A stretch of DNA of 64,000 nt from Candidatus Aminicenantota bacterium (GTDB lineage Bacteria > Acidobacteriota > Aminicenantia > Aminicenantales > Aminicenantaceae), in NCBI GenBank assembly GCA_014727835.1, contig WJMT01000046.1:28902-92901 (forward strand). Direction: 5' to 3'. Shown piece after piece: positions 49,957 through 58,054 of the stretch (its first letter is position 1; each line of letters opens with the position of its first letter). The position numbers and the translations under genes are program-made. The notes below the pieces were generated by a model, which had not been told where the DNA came from, searched no databases, and saw nothing but the letters and a program-made list of their open reading frames with translations.

Positions 49957-51141
49957 TCAATCCTTTTGGTTGGGAAAAGACTTAATAAATTCAGCATATT
50001 CCTGAGCGCATTTTTTTATATCACAATTTTCATCAATATAGGTTTGCGCCTCTCTTCCTACAGACAGACGAAAATCCGGGTCCAGCGCCAGTGCGGTCAA
50101 AGATCTTTTGATCATCTCTTTTTCATCAATATCCGGAGAGACCTTGATGGCACAATAATCAGGAAATTCCGCATAAGAGCCGTTATCTGAGACTAAAGTA
50201 GGCTTCCCATATCCCATCATCCTTATCAATGAACCCGAACTCTCTCCCATGGTGGGATGCCTGAGATTGATGCATATATCCGCAGCAGATATGACTTCTT
50301 CCAGTCTTTCTATAGGCAGATGTCCCAATATCATGATATCAGCTTCACTCCCTTTGAAATAATGGTCCAACAGATGTCCTCTGTCTTCACCGGCAATGAC
50401 ATATTTGAACCCGAACTCCCTGATCTCTAAAAGAGCGGATAAAATGCTGTCATATCGTTTGTTTTTATTGATAAAGCCCGCAGAACAGAGAAGAATCTCA
50501 TCCTCTCTGACACCGAGTTGGCGGCGTGTTTTTCGGACATCAAACTGTTTTCTGATATGCCCGTGATGGTTGATTGTTATGATGGGCTTGCGGACCTCCT
50601 CGCTCACTTTTTTTTTCACAAAATCAGAGTGCACAATCACAGCTTTTGCTGAGTTCAGGACCTCCTCATTCAGAGGATAATGGATGGCTTTTTCAGATTC
50701 CCATATATGTTCCGGAAGTTTGAGTCTGATCTGTTCAGCGATCTGTTGTCCAGTGTCTTTGTAATAGTGGACCAGCAAATCTCTGTACGATTCAAAATCA
50801 TTGGTCTCGTCATATCTTTCTGCATAAAAACCCTGGAGGGCAAAGTCATGCAAGACCACCACACCTGGGTTTTGAAGCAAGCTCTCATAGATATATTTAT
50901 GAGCATGATAGTCATTTCCCATATGATAGACGATTTCATCATATTGAGAGGGATCAAAGCTCTGGGAGTCATAGGGAATGATGGGGAAATGGTCCTTGAT
51001 TTGTTTGTTCTCAGGTTTCCAATGTTTATCAATATAAATGTCGATCTCAAAATAAGAGGCCAGAAAAGGAAGCATTTCCTCGGAATAATCAGAGATTCCG
51101 GATTTCACTGGATTCAATGGACTGAAATAAGCGATCTTCAT
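49957..51141 (-). CDS. GT4-family glycosyltransferase
   Basis: 394 residues. MKIAYFSPLNPVKSGISDYSEEMLPFLASYFEIDIYID is a typical GT-B N-terminus. The donor part has LLCSAGFINKNKRYDSIL, ICINLRHPTMGESSGSLIRMMGYGKPTLVSDNGSYAEFP. This end of the family is common in capsule, O-antigen and S-layer glycan loci. The start is 1 base after the stop of the next upstream glycosyltransferase. Sugar and acceptor are unknown. Confidence 0.88.
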   Translation of the reverse strand: MKIAYFSPLNPVKSGISDYSEEMLPFLASYFEIDIYIDKHWKPENKQIKDHFPIIPYDSQSFDPSQYDEIVYHMGNDYHAHKYIYESLLQNPGVVVLHDFALQGFYAERYDETNDFESYRDLLVHYYKDTGQQIAEQIRLKLPEHIWESEKAIHYPLNEEVLNSAKAVIVHSDFVKKKVSEEVRKPIITINHHGHIRKQFDVRKTRRQLGVREDEILLCSAGFINKNKRYDSILSALLEIREFGFKYVIAGEDRGHLLDHYFKGSEADIMILGHLPIERLEEVISAADICINLRHPTMGESSGSLIRMMGYGKPTLVSDNGSYAEFPDYCAIKVSPDIDEKEMIKRSLTALALDPDFRLSVGREAQTYIDENCDIKKCAQEYAEFIKSFPNQKD

Positions 51142-51142
51142 T

Positions 51143-52261
51143 TCATTCTCCCGGAATCAAAGTCTTGATCACATGATCCCAACTGATGTGCTTGACTTTC
51201 TGATACCCGTATTCTCCCATCACCCGACATTTGGATTCATCAAAAAACAGTTTTTGAATACTCTGCGCAAGCTCTTTTTCATCAGGCATTTGAAGAATGA
51301 TCCCGTTTTTCTGATTTTCGACAAATTCCAAGGGGCCTCCTGAATCACTGGCTGTAATGACGGGCTTTTTGGAAAGGAAAGCCTCCAGGGTGATGTATCC
51401 GTAGTCTTCGTCCCTGGGAGCAAAATAAACCATCCGGCACTCTGCATACAATTTCACAAGCTCCTCATCACTCACATATCCTAAAAATTTGATTCTCTCT
51501 GATATTCCCAGATCTCGGGCGCATTGTTTTAAGGGGATGAGCTCAGGACCTGTTCCTGCGATCTGACATTTTATTTCTGGATCACAATGCTTTATGGCCT
51601 TTAATAAAAGGTCCACTCTCTTGAGTTTATCCAACCGTCCTACTGAAAGAACATAATCTCCAAATGCGGAACAAAAATAACGGCCTGCCAAACGGGGCGG
51701 ATGATACAGAGGAATGGAATCAATCTTATTGAATTTTTTCAGTCGTTTCCCCGTGTTTTTGGCATTGGTGTAGATCCGCTCATAAGATTTTAAAACCTCA
51801 GTATCCATTTCAATGAACTGATCTCTAAACTCTCTGTCTTTCTTTTTTTGAGGATCGAACTCAGAGAACGGTGTCCCAACCAAATCATAAGCCTGCCTGT
51901 ATTGATGGATCAGCCACAAAATCCTGCGGGGATGGCTGACAAAATAGGATGGGAATTTGGTTGATATCACCATATCGATCTTTTTGCCATTGGATTCGGT
52001 CAAATCCAGCATCTTCCATATCTGGATGCTTTTCAGCAGCTGCTCTCGAGGATACCATTTATACGGTATGTTGATCAGCTCGGTTTCATATCCTCTTTGC
52101 TTGAGGTTCTCCACCAGCCCTTTTACATGCGCTTCAGCTCCTCCTTTAAAAAAAGGGACTTGAGCCGCACACACAGCAATTGTTTTCCCTTCTTCTTTTC
52201 TCTTGGACCCACTCAATTTGGTTTTCAATCCTTTGAGAATATTATTGAACCTTTTTTTCAT
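51143..52261 (-). CDS. GT4-family glycosyltransferase
   Basis: 372 residues from the ATG at 52261; the TTG start used by the track is unlikely. N-terminal domain: IAVCAAQVPFFKGGAEAHVKGLVENLKQRGYETELI. Donor domain: VLSVGRLDKLKRVDLLLKAIKH, and APRDEDYGYITLEAFLSKKPVITASDSGGPLEFV with the GT4 E-x7-E motif. It starts within the final codons of the preceding coiled-coil gene. Confidence 0.88.
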   Translation of the reverse strand: MKKRFNNILKGLKTKLSGSKRKEEGKTIAVCAAQVPFFKGGAEAHVKGLVENLKQRGYETELINIPYKWYPREQLLKSIQIWKMLDLTESNGKKIDMVISTKFPSYFVSHPRRILWLIHQYRQAYDLVGTPFSEFDPQKKKDREFRDQFIEMDTEVLKSYERIYTNAKNTGKRLKKFNKIDSIPLYHPPRLAGRYFCSAFGDYVLSVGRLDKLKRVDLLLKAIKHCDPEIKCQIAGTGPELIPLKQCARDLGISERIKFLGYVSDEELVKLYAECRMVYFAPRDEDYGYITLEAFLSKKPVITASDSGGPLEFVENQKNGIILQMPDEKELAQSIQKLFFDESKCRVMGEYGYQKVKHISWDHVIKTLIPGE

Positions 52262-52556
52262 GACCGGCGGCTGCTTTGTTTTCAGAGTCAAGGTGCTGTT
52301 TTATTTTTTTTATCTCTTTGAGAAATCTGAGATTGATTTCCTTTTGCTTGTTGAGTTCAGGTTCCAAAATCAATTCGATTTCATTCATCAACCGGATTCT
52401 CAGGCTTTCTATCAATTTTTTCATGATGATATTCCGGTTGGAGCGGTGGAAATGGAACCTTCTTTCCATGATTTTTTCAGTCAGGATTTCAAACTGGTCT
52501 TGTTCCAGACTTTGTCGAATGGATTCGATTTTCTGGATGATTTCTTCCCTGTTCAT
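52242..52556 (-). CDS. Small coiled-coil protein heading the glycan cluster
   Basis: 104 residues, all helix, with charged heptads (MNREEIIQKIESIRQSLEQDQFEIL..KQKEINLRFLKEIKKIKQHL). No known domain. It overlaps the following glycosyltransferase gene by 20 bp. The other coiled-coil protein of the cluster also directly precedes a glycosyltransferase, suggesting paired roles. Confidence 0.65.
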   Translation of the reverse strand: MNREEIIQKIESIRQSLEQDQFEILTEKIMERRFHFHRSNRNIIMKKLIESLRIRLMNEIELILEPELNKQKEINLRFLKEIKKIKQHLDSENKAAAGHEKKVQ

Positions 52557-52711
52557 TGATTCATAATATACCTTTTTCTTAAAAATCCTGTCAATCCCTA
52601 TTTAATCTGGATTCATTTGTAAGCTCAAATGCAGTGTATGGCAAATTGCTAAAAAATTGTTTGCGCTTTTATGAAATTAAGTGTGGTTGAATGTCTTTTT
52701 TTGGTTACACG

Positions 52712-52741
52712 TTGACAAACATCCAGCAATTATCATAGAAT
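52712..52741 (+). promoter_or_regulatory. Probable exbD promoter
   Basis: TTGACA-N18-TAGAAT lies 32-62 bp before the ATG, with TAGGAGG as ribosome binding site. The upstream 200-bp gap after the glycan cluster is AT-rich and otherwise featureless. Confidence 0.6.
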
Positions 52742-52773
52742 ATCTTCTTAACAATGTTGACTAGGAGGTTTTT

Positions 52774-53169
52774 ATGTCTGTAAAAGCAGAACCGAATGTT
52801 GTTCCATTATGTGACGTCCTGTTGGTCCTTCTCATCATATTTATCGTTCTCACTCCTTCTCTTCAGAAAGGAATAGACGTCAAACTTCCAGAAACCACCC
52901 AGGATACCAGTTCCACGCCAAAAGGCCTGATCGTTCTCACTCTTCAAAAAGATGGAACAATCCTCATTAACAAAGACGCTGTCCAGCTCAATATGCTTAG
53001 AGCCGAATTAAGACGAATCTATGAGTCACGGCAAAACAAAACCATATTTATCAGAGCCAATGCCACCCTTCCCTACAGCAAAGTCGTTGAAGTCATTGAT
53101 ATCGCTAAAGGTGTGGGAGTTGAGGAAACAGGTATCATTCCTGAATATTTCGAAGAAGACACCAATTAA
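52774..53169 (+). CDS. exbD: ExbD/TolR-family proton-channel subunit
   Basis: 131 residues: short cytoplasmic start, one transmembrane helix with the key Asp (PLCDVLLVLLIIFIVLTPSL), and a periplasmic ferredoxin-like domain ending IAKGVGVEETGI. Works with ExbB to energise TonB or Tol systems. No exbB or tonB neighbour exists here; the gene is alone between the glycan cluster and the acyl-CoA dehydrogenase, so its partner must be elsewhere. The Oar-like receptor at 20 kb would need such a system. Confidence 0.88.
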   Translation: MSVKAEPNVVPLCDVLLVLLIIFIVLTPSLQKGIDVKLPETTQDTSSTPKGLIVLTLQKDGTILINKDAVQLNMLRAELRRIYESRQNKTIFIRANATLPYSKVVEVIDIAKGVGVEETGIIPEYFEEDTN

Positions 53170-53217
53170 ATTTTATTCTTATTAAATTTTCTGTATCAAA
53201 TATATTAGATTGTTTTA

Positions 53218-54366
53218 TTATTTTATAGGTCCGATCACTTCCCGGCCTATGATCAACCGCTGAATGTCATTGGTTCCTTCGTAGATCTGCAGAAGTTTGG
53301 CATCCCTCATCAACTTTTCCATAGGATAATCTTTCATATATCCATAACCACCCAGTATATCCAAAGACTGGCTGGTGACACTCATGGCCACATCTGATCC
53401 ATAGAACTTGGCCATGGCGGATTCCTTTCCTAAAGGAAGTCCTTTATCCAGCCTCCAAGCCGCATTCCAGACCAAAAACCGGGCTGCATTGATCTCTGTA
53501 GCCATTTGAGCGATTTTAAACGAGATGCTTTGAAAAAGAGCAATGGGTTTCCCAAACTGTTCTCTGGTCTTGGAATAGTCCACAGCATGTTCCAAAGCGG
53601 CCCGGGCTACACCCACTCCTCCGGCTCCGACCGGAGGCCGGCTGCTTTCAAACGTCTTCATAGCCACGATAAAGCCTCTTCCTTCTTTTCCCAATAGGTT
53701 TTTAGAGGGAACCCTGACATCTTCAAAAAATATTTCTGTGGTATTGGAAGCCCTGTGGCCCATTTTGTCCTCTACTTTCCCTATGGTGATTCCTTCAGTC
53801 TCCCTTGAGACAATAAAAGCACTGATTCCGCGGGCTCCTTTTCCAGGATCAGTGGATGCAAAAACAACATACAGGTCAGCGACACCGCCGTTGGTGATGA
53901 AACATTTGGATCCGTTCAAAATGTACTCATCTCCTTTTTTTTCAGCTTTGGTCTTGACAGCTCCGGCATCTGAACCGGCTTCTCTTTCAGTGAGACAAAA
54001 AGAGGCCAGAGTTACCTCTTTGGTAAAAGGAGTGAGAAACTCCTTTTTTTGTTCGTCGGTCCCAGCAATGATAATGGGAGTCAAGGCCAAGGCATTGGCC
54101 ATAATGGTGGTGTACATTCCCGCACATCCCCATGCCAGCTCTTCACACACAATAGCAGTGTCAATATGAGACAATCCTCCTCCGCCGTATTCTTCAGGTA
54201 TCTCAGAAGATATGAATCCGACTTCAAAAGCCTTTTTGATCACGTCTTCCGGGAATTCCTCGCCCTCATCAAACTGAGCTGCCTGAGGTCTCATTTCTTT
54301 TTCCGCAAATTCTCTAGCCATCTCCTTCAAGGCTTTTTGTTCATCGGTCAAACTGAAATCAATCAC
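53218..54366 (-). CDS. Acyl-CoA dehydrogenase
   Basis: 382 residues from a GTG with AAGGAGG just before it. FAD-dependent beta-oxidation enzyme: FSLTDEQKALKEMAREFAEKEM, ASFCLTEREAGSDAGAVKTKAEK, FITNGGVADLYVVFA, and at the C-terminus LQIYEGTNDIQRLIIGREVIG with the catalytic Glu. Acyl chain specificity unknown (short- or medium-chain layout). It delivers electrons to ETF, and the EtfD-like protein at 22.9 kb is a candidate quinone acceptor. Confidence 0.93.
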   Translation of the reverse strand: MIDFSLTDEQKALKEMAREFAEKEMRPQAAQFDEGEEFPEDVIKKAFEVGFISSEIPEEYGGGGLSHIDTAIVCEELAWGCAGMYTTIMANALALTPIIIAGTDEQKKEFLTPFTKEVTLASFCLTEREAGSDAGAVKTKAEKKGDEYILNGSKCFITNGGVADLYVVFASTDPGKGARGISAFIVSRETEGITIGKVEDKMGHRASNTTEIFFEDVRVPSKNLLGKEGRGFIVAMKTFESSRPPVGAGGVGVARAALEHAVDYSKTREQFGKPIALFQSISFKIAQMATEINAARFLVWNAAWRLDKGLPLGKESAMAKFYGSDVAMSVTSQSLDILGGYGYMKDYPMEKLMRDAKLLQIYEGTNDIQRLIIGREVIGPIK

Positions 54367-54400
54367 TTTTTCCTCCTTGGGACAAATAATTTCTCTTCCG

Positions 54401-54429
54401 ATAATATTATGGAGGCTTTTTTAGGTCAA
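54401..54429 (-). promoter_or_regulatory. Promoter of the acyl-CoA dehydrogenase gene
   Basis: On the minus strand TTGACC-N17-TATTAT, 35-63 bp before the GTG, in the 87-bp gap downstream of the radical SAM gene. Confidence 0.6.
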
Positions 54430-54453
54430 GCTTTTAATCATAAATTCGGATTA

Positions 54454-56970
54454 TCAGGACTTAAAAATGAATTTTTCTCTGGTCAAGGCAAAATTCGGAT
54501 ATTCGATCCCCAATAATGTCTTGAACATAGGCTTGAGCCCGATGCCTCTGCTGGGAGAAAATAAAAACTCAAACCATATTTTTTGTTTTTTCTCATCCAA
54601 TTCCATCGCTTTCAGATGTTCTTGGCCATTTTGATTGATGACCTTTTTTAAAAATTCCAAGGCTTCACCGGGAGCAACCTTTTTGAGATGTGTCTTTTTT
54701 TTGAAAGCGGCTTGAACGCTTTCCTTATTTAAATCCAGTGAATAGCACACACCGTTAATGTCTTTGCTTAAAGAAGGCCTGTCAGCACTTATCTTTTCAA
54801 TCCTCAAAGCCCTGATTCCTTTTGGAAAAAAATGATTGGCCTGTTTGACGAATCTTTTATTGGGAAACTGATAATGGGAGCGAAATTCAAGAACTTCCTC
54901 TCTGCCCTCCATTCCCAGGCCCAGAGCCGGAGGAAAAGAAAGATGCATTTTGGGATGGAATCCCTGAGAATACCGGACCTGAATGCCGGCTCGACGAAAG
55001 CTTCTTGGTATGATTTGGCTCAAGTCTTTATGAGACAAGTATTTAGCAGGCCCTTGTTTGGAGTAAAAAAAACGATATCGGTTCTCTTTATCTGCTTTTT
55101 GAAAACAGCGGTTCTCAGATAAAGAAACCGGGGGGATTCTAGAGAGACCGATCCTGTTTTGATTTCCTGGAAATGAACACCCGCGGCAACTTTGGCAATC
55201 CCGGCTTTCGCAACTCTCAGTCCATTTCTCTTTAAAAGCTTCTTTCAATTCTTTTTTGAGATAAGATTTTTTGACCCCAATATCAATATGGTCCCAAGGA
55301 AGGACGGAACTCTGGGAAAGACTGGAGAGGTAGTCCTGTGGATCCAGGTTTTCCTTATCAAAGGATTTTTTCCATATGGAAAAGTCAAACTGATCTGTCC
55401 ACCCGTCAAAACGAGCTCCCTCTGTCCATGCTCTCAGGAGAACAGGATTCAATCTTTGATCTCCTCTGGAGAAGATCCCTTCAAGGACGGCATTTTCAAC
55501 AGAATGCTCTTTTAACCAGACAAATCCATATTTATTCATTTTTTTTCTGAGAAACTCATGTTTGTATTTCAACTCTTTCATTGTGTTCATCTTCACCCAC
55601 TGAAAAGGAGTGTGGGGTTTGGGAATAAAAGAGGAAACGCTCAAGTTGATTTGAGGAGGTTTGTTCATGATCTGATATCCCAGACGGATGATGCGTTCGA
55701 TCAAATCAACGATCCCCTGAAGGTCTTCTTCTCTTTCCGTAGGAAGTCCGACCATGAAATACATTTTTATTTTTCTCCATCCTTTGGAAAAAGCGGCAGA
55801 CATCGCATCAAAAATTTCTTGTTCTTTTAACTTCTTATTGATGACTTTTCTGAGTCTCTCGGTTCCTGCCTCCGGTACAATGGTCAATCCGGTTTTTTTG
55901 ACCTTAGTGATGTTCTCTGCCATTTCATCGGTTAGAAATTTAGGTCTTAAAGCCGAGAGAGAGAGAGAAATGTTCTTTGTGCTCAATTTAGTCATAAGAA
56001 AGTCAATGGTGGCTTCCAAATCCGGATAATCCCCTACTGAAAGAGCAGACAGAGAGGCCTCTTCATATCCAGTAGAATTCAAATTGCCGATCATTTCTTC
56101 CATCACCATTCCCGGATCTTTATTCCTGACCGGAAAATAAATGTTCCTCGCCTGACAAAACCGGCAGTTCTGAGCACATCCCCGAGTGGTCTCCACACTG
56201 ATCCGGTCAAATATGGGACTTATGTTCGGAACAATGGGCTCAGAAGGGAGGTGCTTGCTGTCAAATTCAAGAAGAACATTTTTTTTGACTTTTGAAGGAA
56301 CGTTTCCGGCCGGTTCTCTGACTAATAGTTTTGATCCCGGCAGCTGATGTGTTCGATAAAAGACAGGAACATACACCCCTTTTATTTGAGCCAGTGCCTT
56401 GAGTATCGAGGATTTGCTTTGAGATTCTTTTTTCCGCTGCAAATAATTCTCTGCAAGCTTGATAAAAACCTGTTCTCCGTCCCCGATCACAAACAGGTCA
56501 AAAAAATCAGACACGGGTTCGGGATTGGATGCTGCCGGCCCTCCGGCGATGATAAGAGGACTTCTGGAATCCCTTTGTCCGGACAGCAGTGGAATATGTC
56601 CCAGATCAAGGATGGTGAGAATATTGGAATAGTTAAGCTCATAAAGAAGTGAAAATCCAAGAATATCAAAATCATACAAAGGAATCTTACTCTCCAGAGA
56701 ATAGAGCGGGATCCTCTCCTTCCTGAGGGCAGATTCAAAATCAGGCCAAGGCGCGTAAACCCTCTCGGCCAGAATATCTGGATGCTTGTTCAGTACCCAA
56801 TACAAAATCTTTTGTCCCAGATAAGACATGCCCACTTCATAGGTATCTGGAAACACGAGCGCGATCTTGAGTTTGACTTCTTCAGGATCCTTTTTTATTA
56901 CATTCCACTCTTCTCCTAAATATCGGCCTGGTTTCTGGACCGATTTGAAAAGTTTTTCCAGCTTAGACAT
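54454..56970 (-). CDS. Radical SAM (TIGR03960) fused to DUF2344 domain
   Basis: 838 residues. Residues 1-190 are a B12-binding-like domain (LKIALVFPDTYEVGMSYLGQKILYW; DILGFSLLYELNYSNI; GGPAASNPEP). The radical SAM core has TTRGCAQNCRFCQARNIYFP (CxxxCxxC). A Cys-rich joint (CESRDCQSCRGCSFPG) leads to the C-terminal DUF2344 domain (YRFFYSKQGPAKYLSHKDLSQIIPRSFRRAGIQVRYSQGFHPKMHLSFPPALGLGMEG). The fusion matches TIGR03960 plus TIGR03936, usually found beside ribonuclease G or ribosomal protein L21 genes. Here it follows rodA and overlaps it by 8 bp. RNA modification is suspected for the family. Confidence 0.88.
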   Translation of the reverse strand: MSKLEKLFKSVQKPGRYLGEEWNVIKKDPEEVKLKIALVFPDTYEVGMSYLGQKILYWVLNKHPDILAERVYAPWPDFESALRKERIPLYSLESKIPLYDFDILGFSLLYELNYSNILTILDLGHIPLLSGQRDSRSPLIIAGGPAASNPEPVSDFFDLFVIGDGEQVFIKLAENYLQRKKESQSKSSILKALAQIKGVYVPVFYRTHQLPGSKLLVREPAGNVPSKVKKNVLLEFDSKHLPSEPIVPNISPIFDRISVETTRGCAQNCRFCQARNIYFPVRNKDPGMVMEEMIGNLNSTGYEEASLSALSVGDYPDLEATIDFLMTKLSTKNISLSLSALRPKFLTDEMAENITKVKKTGLTIVPEAGTERLRKVINKKLKEQEIFDAMSAAFSKGWRKIKMYFMVGLPTEREEDLQGIVDLIERIIRLGYQIMNKPPQINLSVSSFIPKPHTPFQWVKMNTMKELKYKHEFLRKKMNKYGFVWLKEHSVENAVLEGIFSRGDQRLNPVLLRAWTEGARFDGWTDQFDFSIWKKSFDKENLDPQDYLSSLSQSSVLPWDHIDIGVKKSYLKKELKEAFKEKWTESCESRDCQSCRGCSFPGNQNRIGLSRIPPVSLSENRCFQKADKENRYRFFYSKQGPAKYLSHKDLSQIIPRSFRRAGIQVRYSQGFHPKMHLSFPPALGLGMEGREEVLEFRSHYQFPNKRFVKQANHFFPKGIRALRIEKISADRPSLSKDINGVCYSLDLNKESVQAAFKKKTHLKKVAPGEALEFLKKVINQNGQEHLKAMELDEKKQKIWFEFLFSPSRGIGLKPMFKTLLGIEYPNFALTREKFIFKS

Positions 56971-58054
56971 TCACAAATCTTCTCATTTTCACATTTATTA
57001 CCAGCCCCACAGCAATGTAATTTGTGATCAATGAGGAACCTCCGTAACTGTAAAAAGGAAGAGGAATCCCTGCCACAGGAAACAGTCCCACTGTCATCAA
57101 AACATTGATCAAAAATTGACAGCTAAACATCAGAAAGACCAAGAAGACCATATAGACTCCCGCTCTGTCCCTGGATACAAAAAGGCTGCGGAACAGCCTG
57201 GAAATGAACAAAAAATACAAAACCATCACTGTTAAAACACCGGCAAAGCCAAATTCTTCTCCAATGACAGAAAAAATGAAATCCGTATGCCTGGCAGGGA
57301 GAAACCTCAGCTGACTTTGGGTTCCCTTTTTATAGCCCTTTCCAAAAATACCTCCGGAACCCACAGCAATTTTTGACTGCATGATATGATAGCCAGCCCC
57401 AAGAGGATCCTCTTGAGGAAAGATCAAAGTGCGCACCCGGTCTTTTTGATAGTCTTTAAGAAAAAAATTCCATCCCAACAATCCGGCAATGAGACCAAAG
57501 ATAATGAACAAAACCACAATCTTTTTGTTCAAACCAGCCAGCAGCAGCGCTCCCAGCAAAAGAGGGACATAGGTCAGAGCAGTCCCTAAATCAGGCTGTA
57601 AAGCAATTAAAAACACAGGAATCAAAACCAATCCTGAAGACCACAGACTCATTCTCAAAGAGATGAAATGGCTTTTAAATTCTTTAAATAAATACGCTAA
57701 CGCCAGGACTACAAAGACCTTTGTGAGCTCTGAAGGTTGAATTTGAAAAAATGGAAGCTTAATCCAACTTTTTGTGCCGGCAGTCAAAGAGCCAAACAGC
57801 AAAATTCCTGCAAGTACCAGAACAGCTGCCACATATATGAAAGGAGAATATTCAAGAAAAAAATTGTAATCCACCGAAACACTCAGAAACATAAACAACA
57901 CACCCACCAAAATCCAGAACATCTGTTTCTGAGCCTGGCTTCCCGGAATGTAGTGAGAGCTGCTGTGGATCATCAGCACACCGATGATCGAATTTATAAA
58001 AACCAGTATGACCAACCACCAGTCAACAGTCTTGAAATGACTTCTATCGAGCAT
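56963..58054 (-). CDS. rodA: Rod shape-determining glycosyltransferase RodA
   Basis: 363 residues from the ATG at 58054 (MLDRSHFKTVDWWLVILVF), with AAGGA upstream. The track adds 100 residues that only shadow mrdA. A SEDS-family polymerase with ten membrane helices, it makes peptidoglycan strands during elongation with PBP2. Signatures are LQPDLGTALTYVPLLLGALLLAG, ESKIAVGSGGIFGKGYKKGTQSQLRFLPARHTDFIFSVIGEE (from QSKIAVG on) and LPFYSYGGSSLITNYIAVGLV. Confidence 0.93.
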   Translation of the reverse strand: MLDRSHFKTVDWWLVILVFINSIIGVLMIHSSSHYIPGSQAQKQMFWILVGVLFMFLSVSVDYNFFLEYSPFIYVAAVLVLAGILLFGSLTAGTKSWIKLPFFQIQPSELTKVFVVLALAYLFKEFKSHFISLRMSLWSSGLVLIPVFLIALQPDLGTALTYVPLLLGALLLAGLNKKIVVLFIIFGLIAGLLGWNFFLKDYQKDRVRTLIFPQEDPLGAGYHIMQSKIAVGSGGIFGKGYKKGTQSQLRFLPARHTDFIFSVIGEEFGFAGVLTVMVLYFLFISRLFRSLFVSRDRAGVYMVFLVFLMFSCQFLINVLMTVGLFPVAGIPLPFYSYGGSSLITNYIAVGLVINVKMRRFVNV

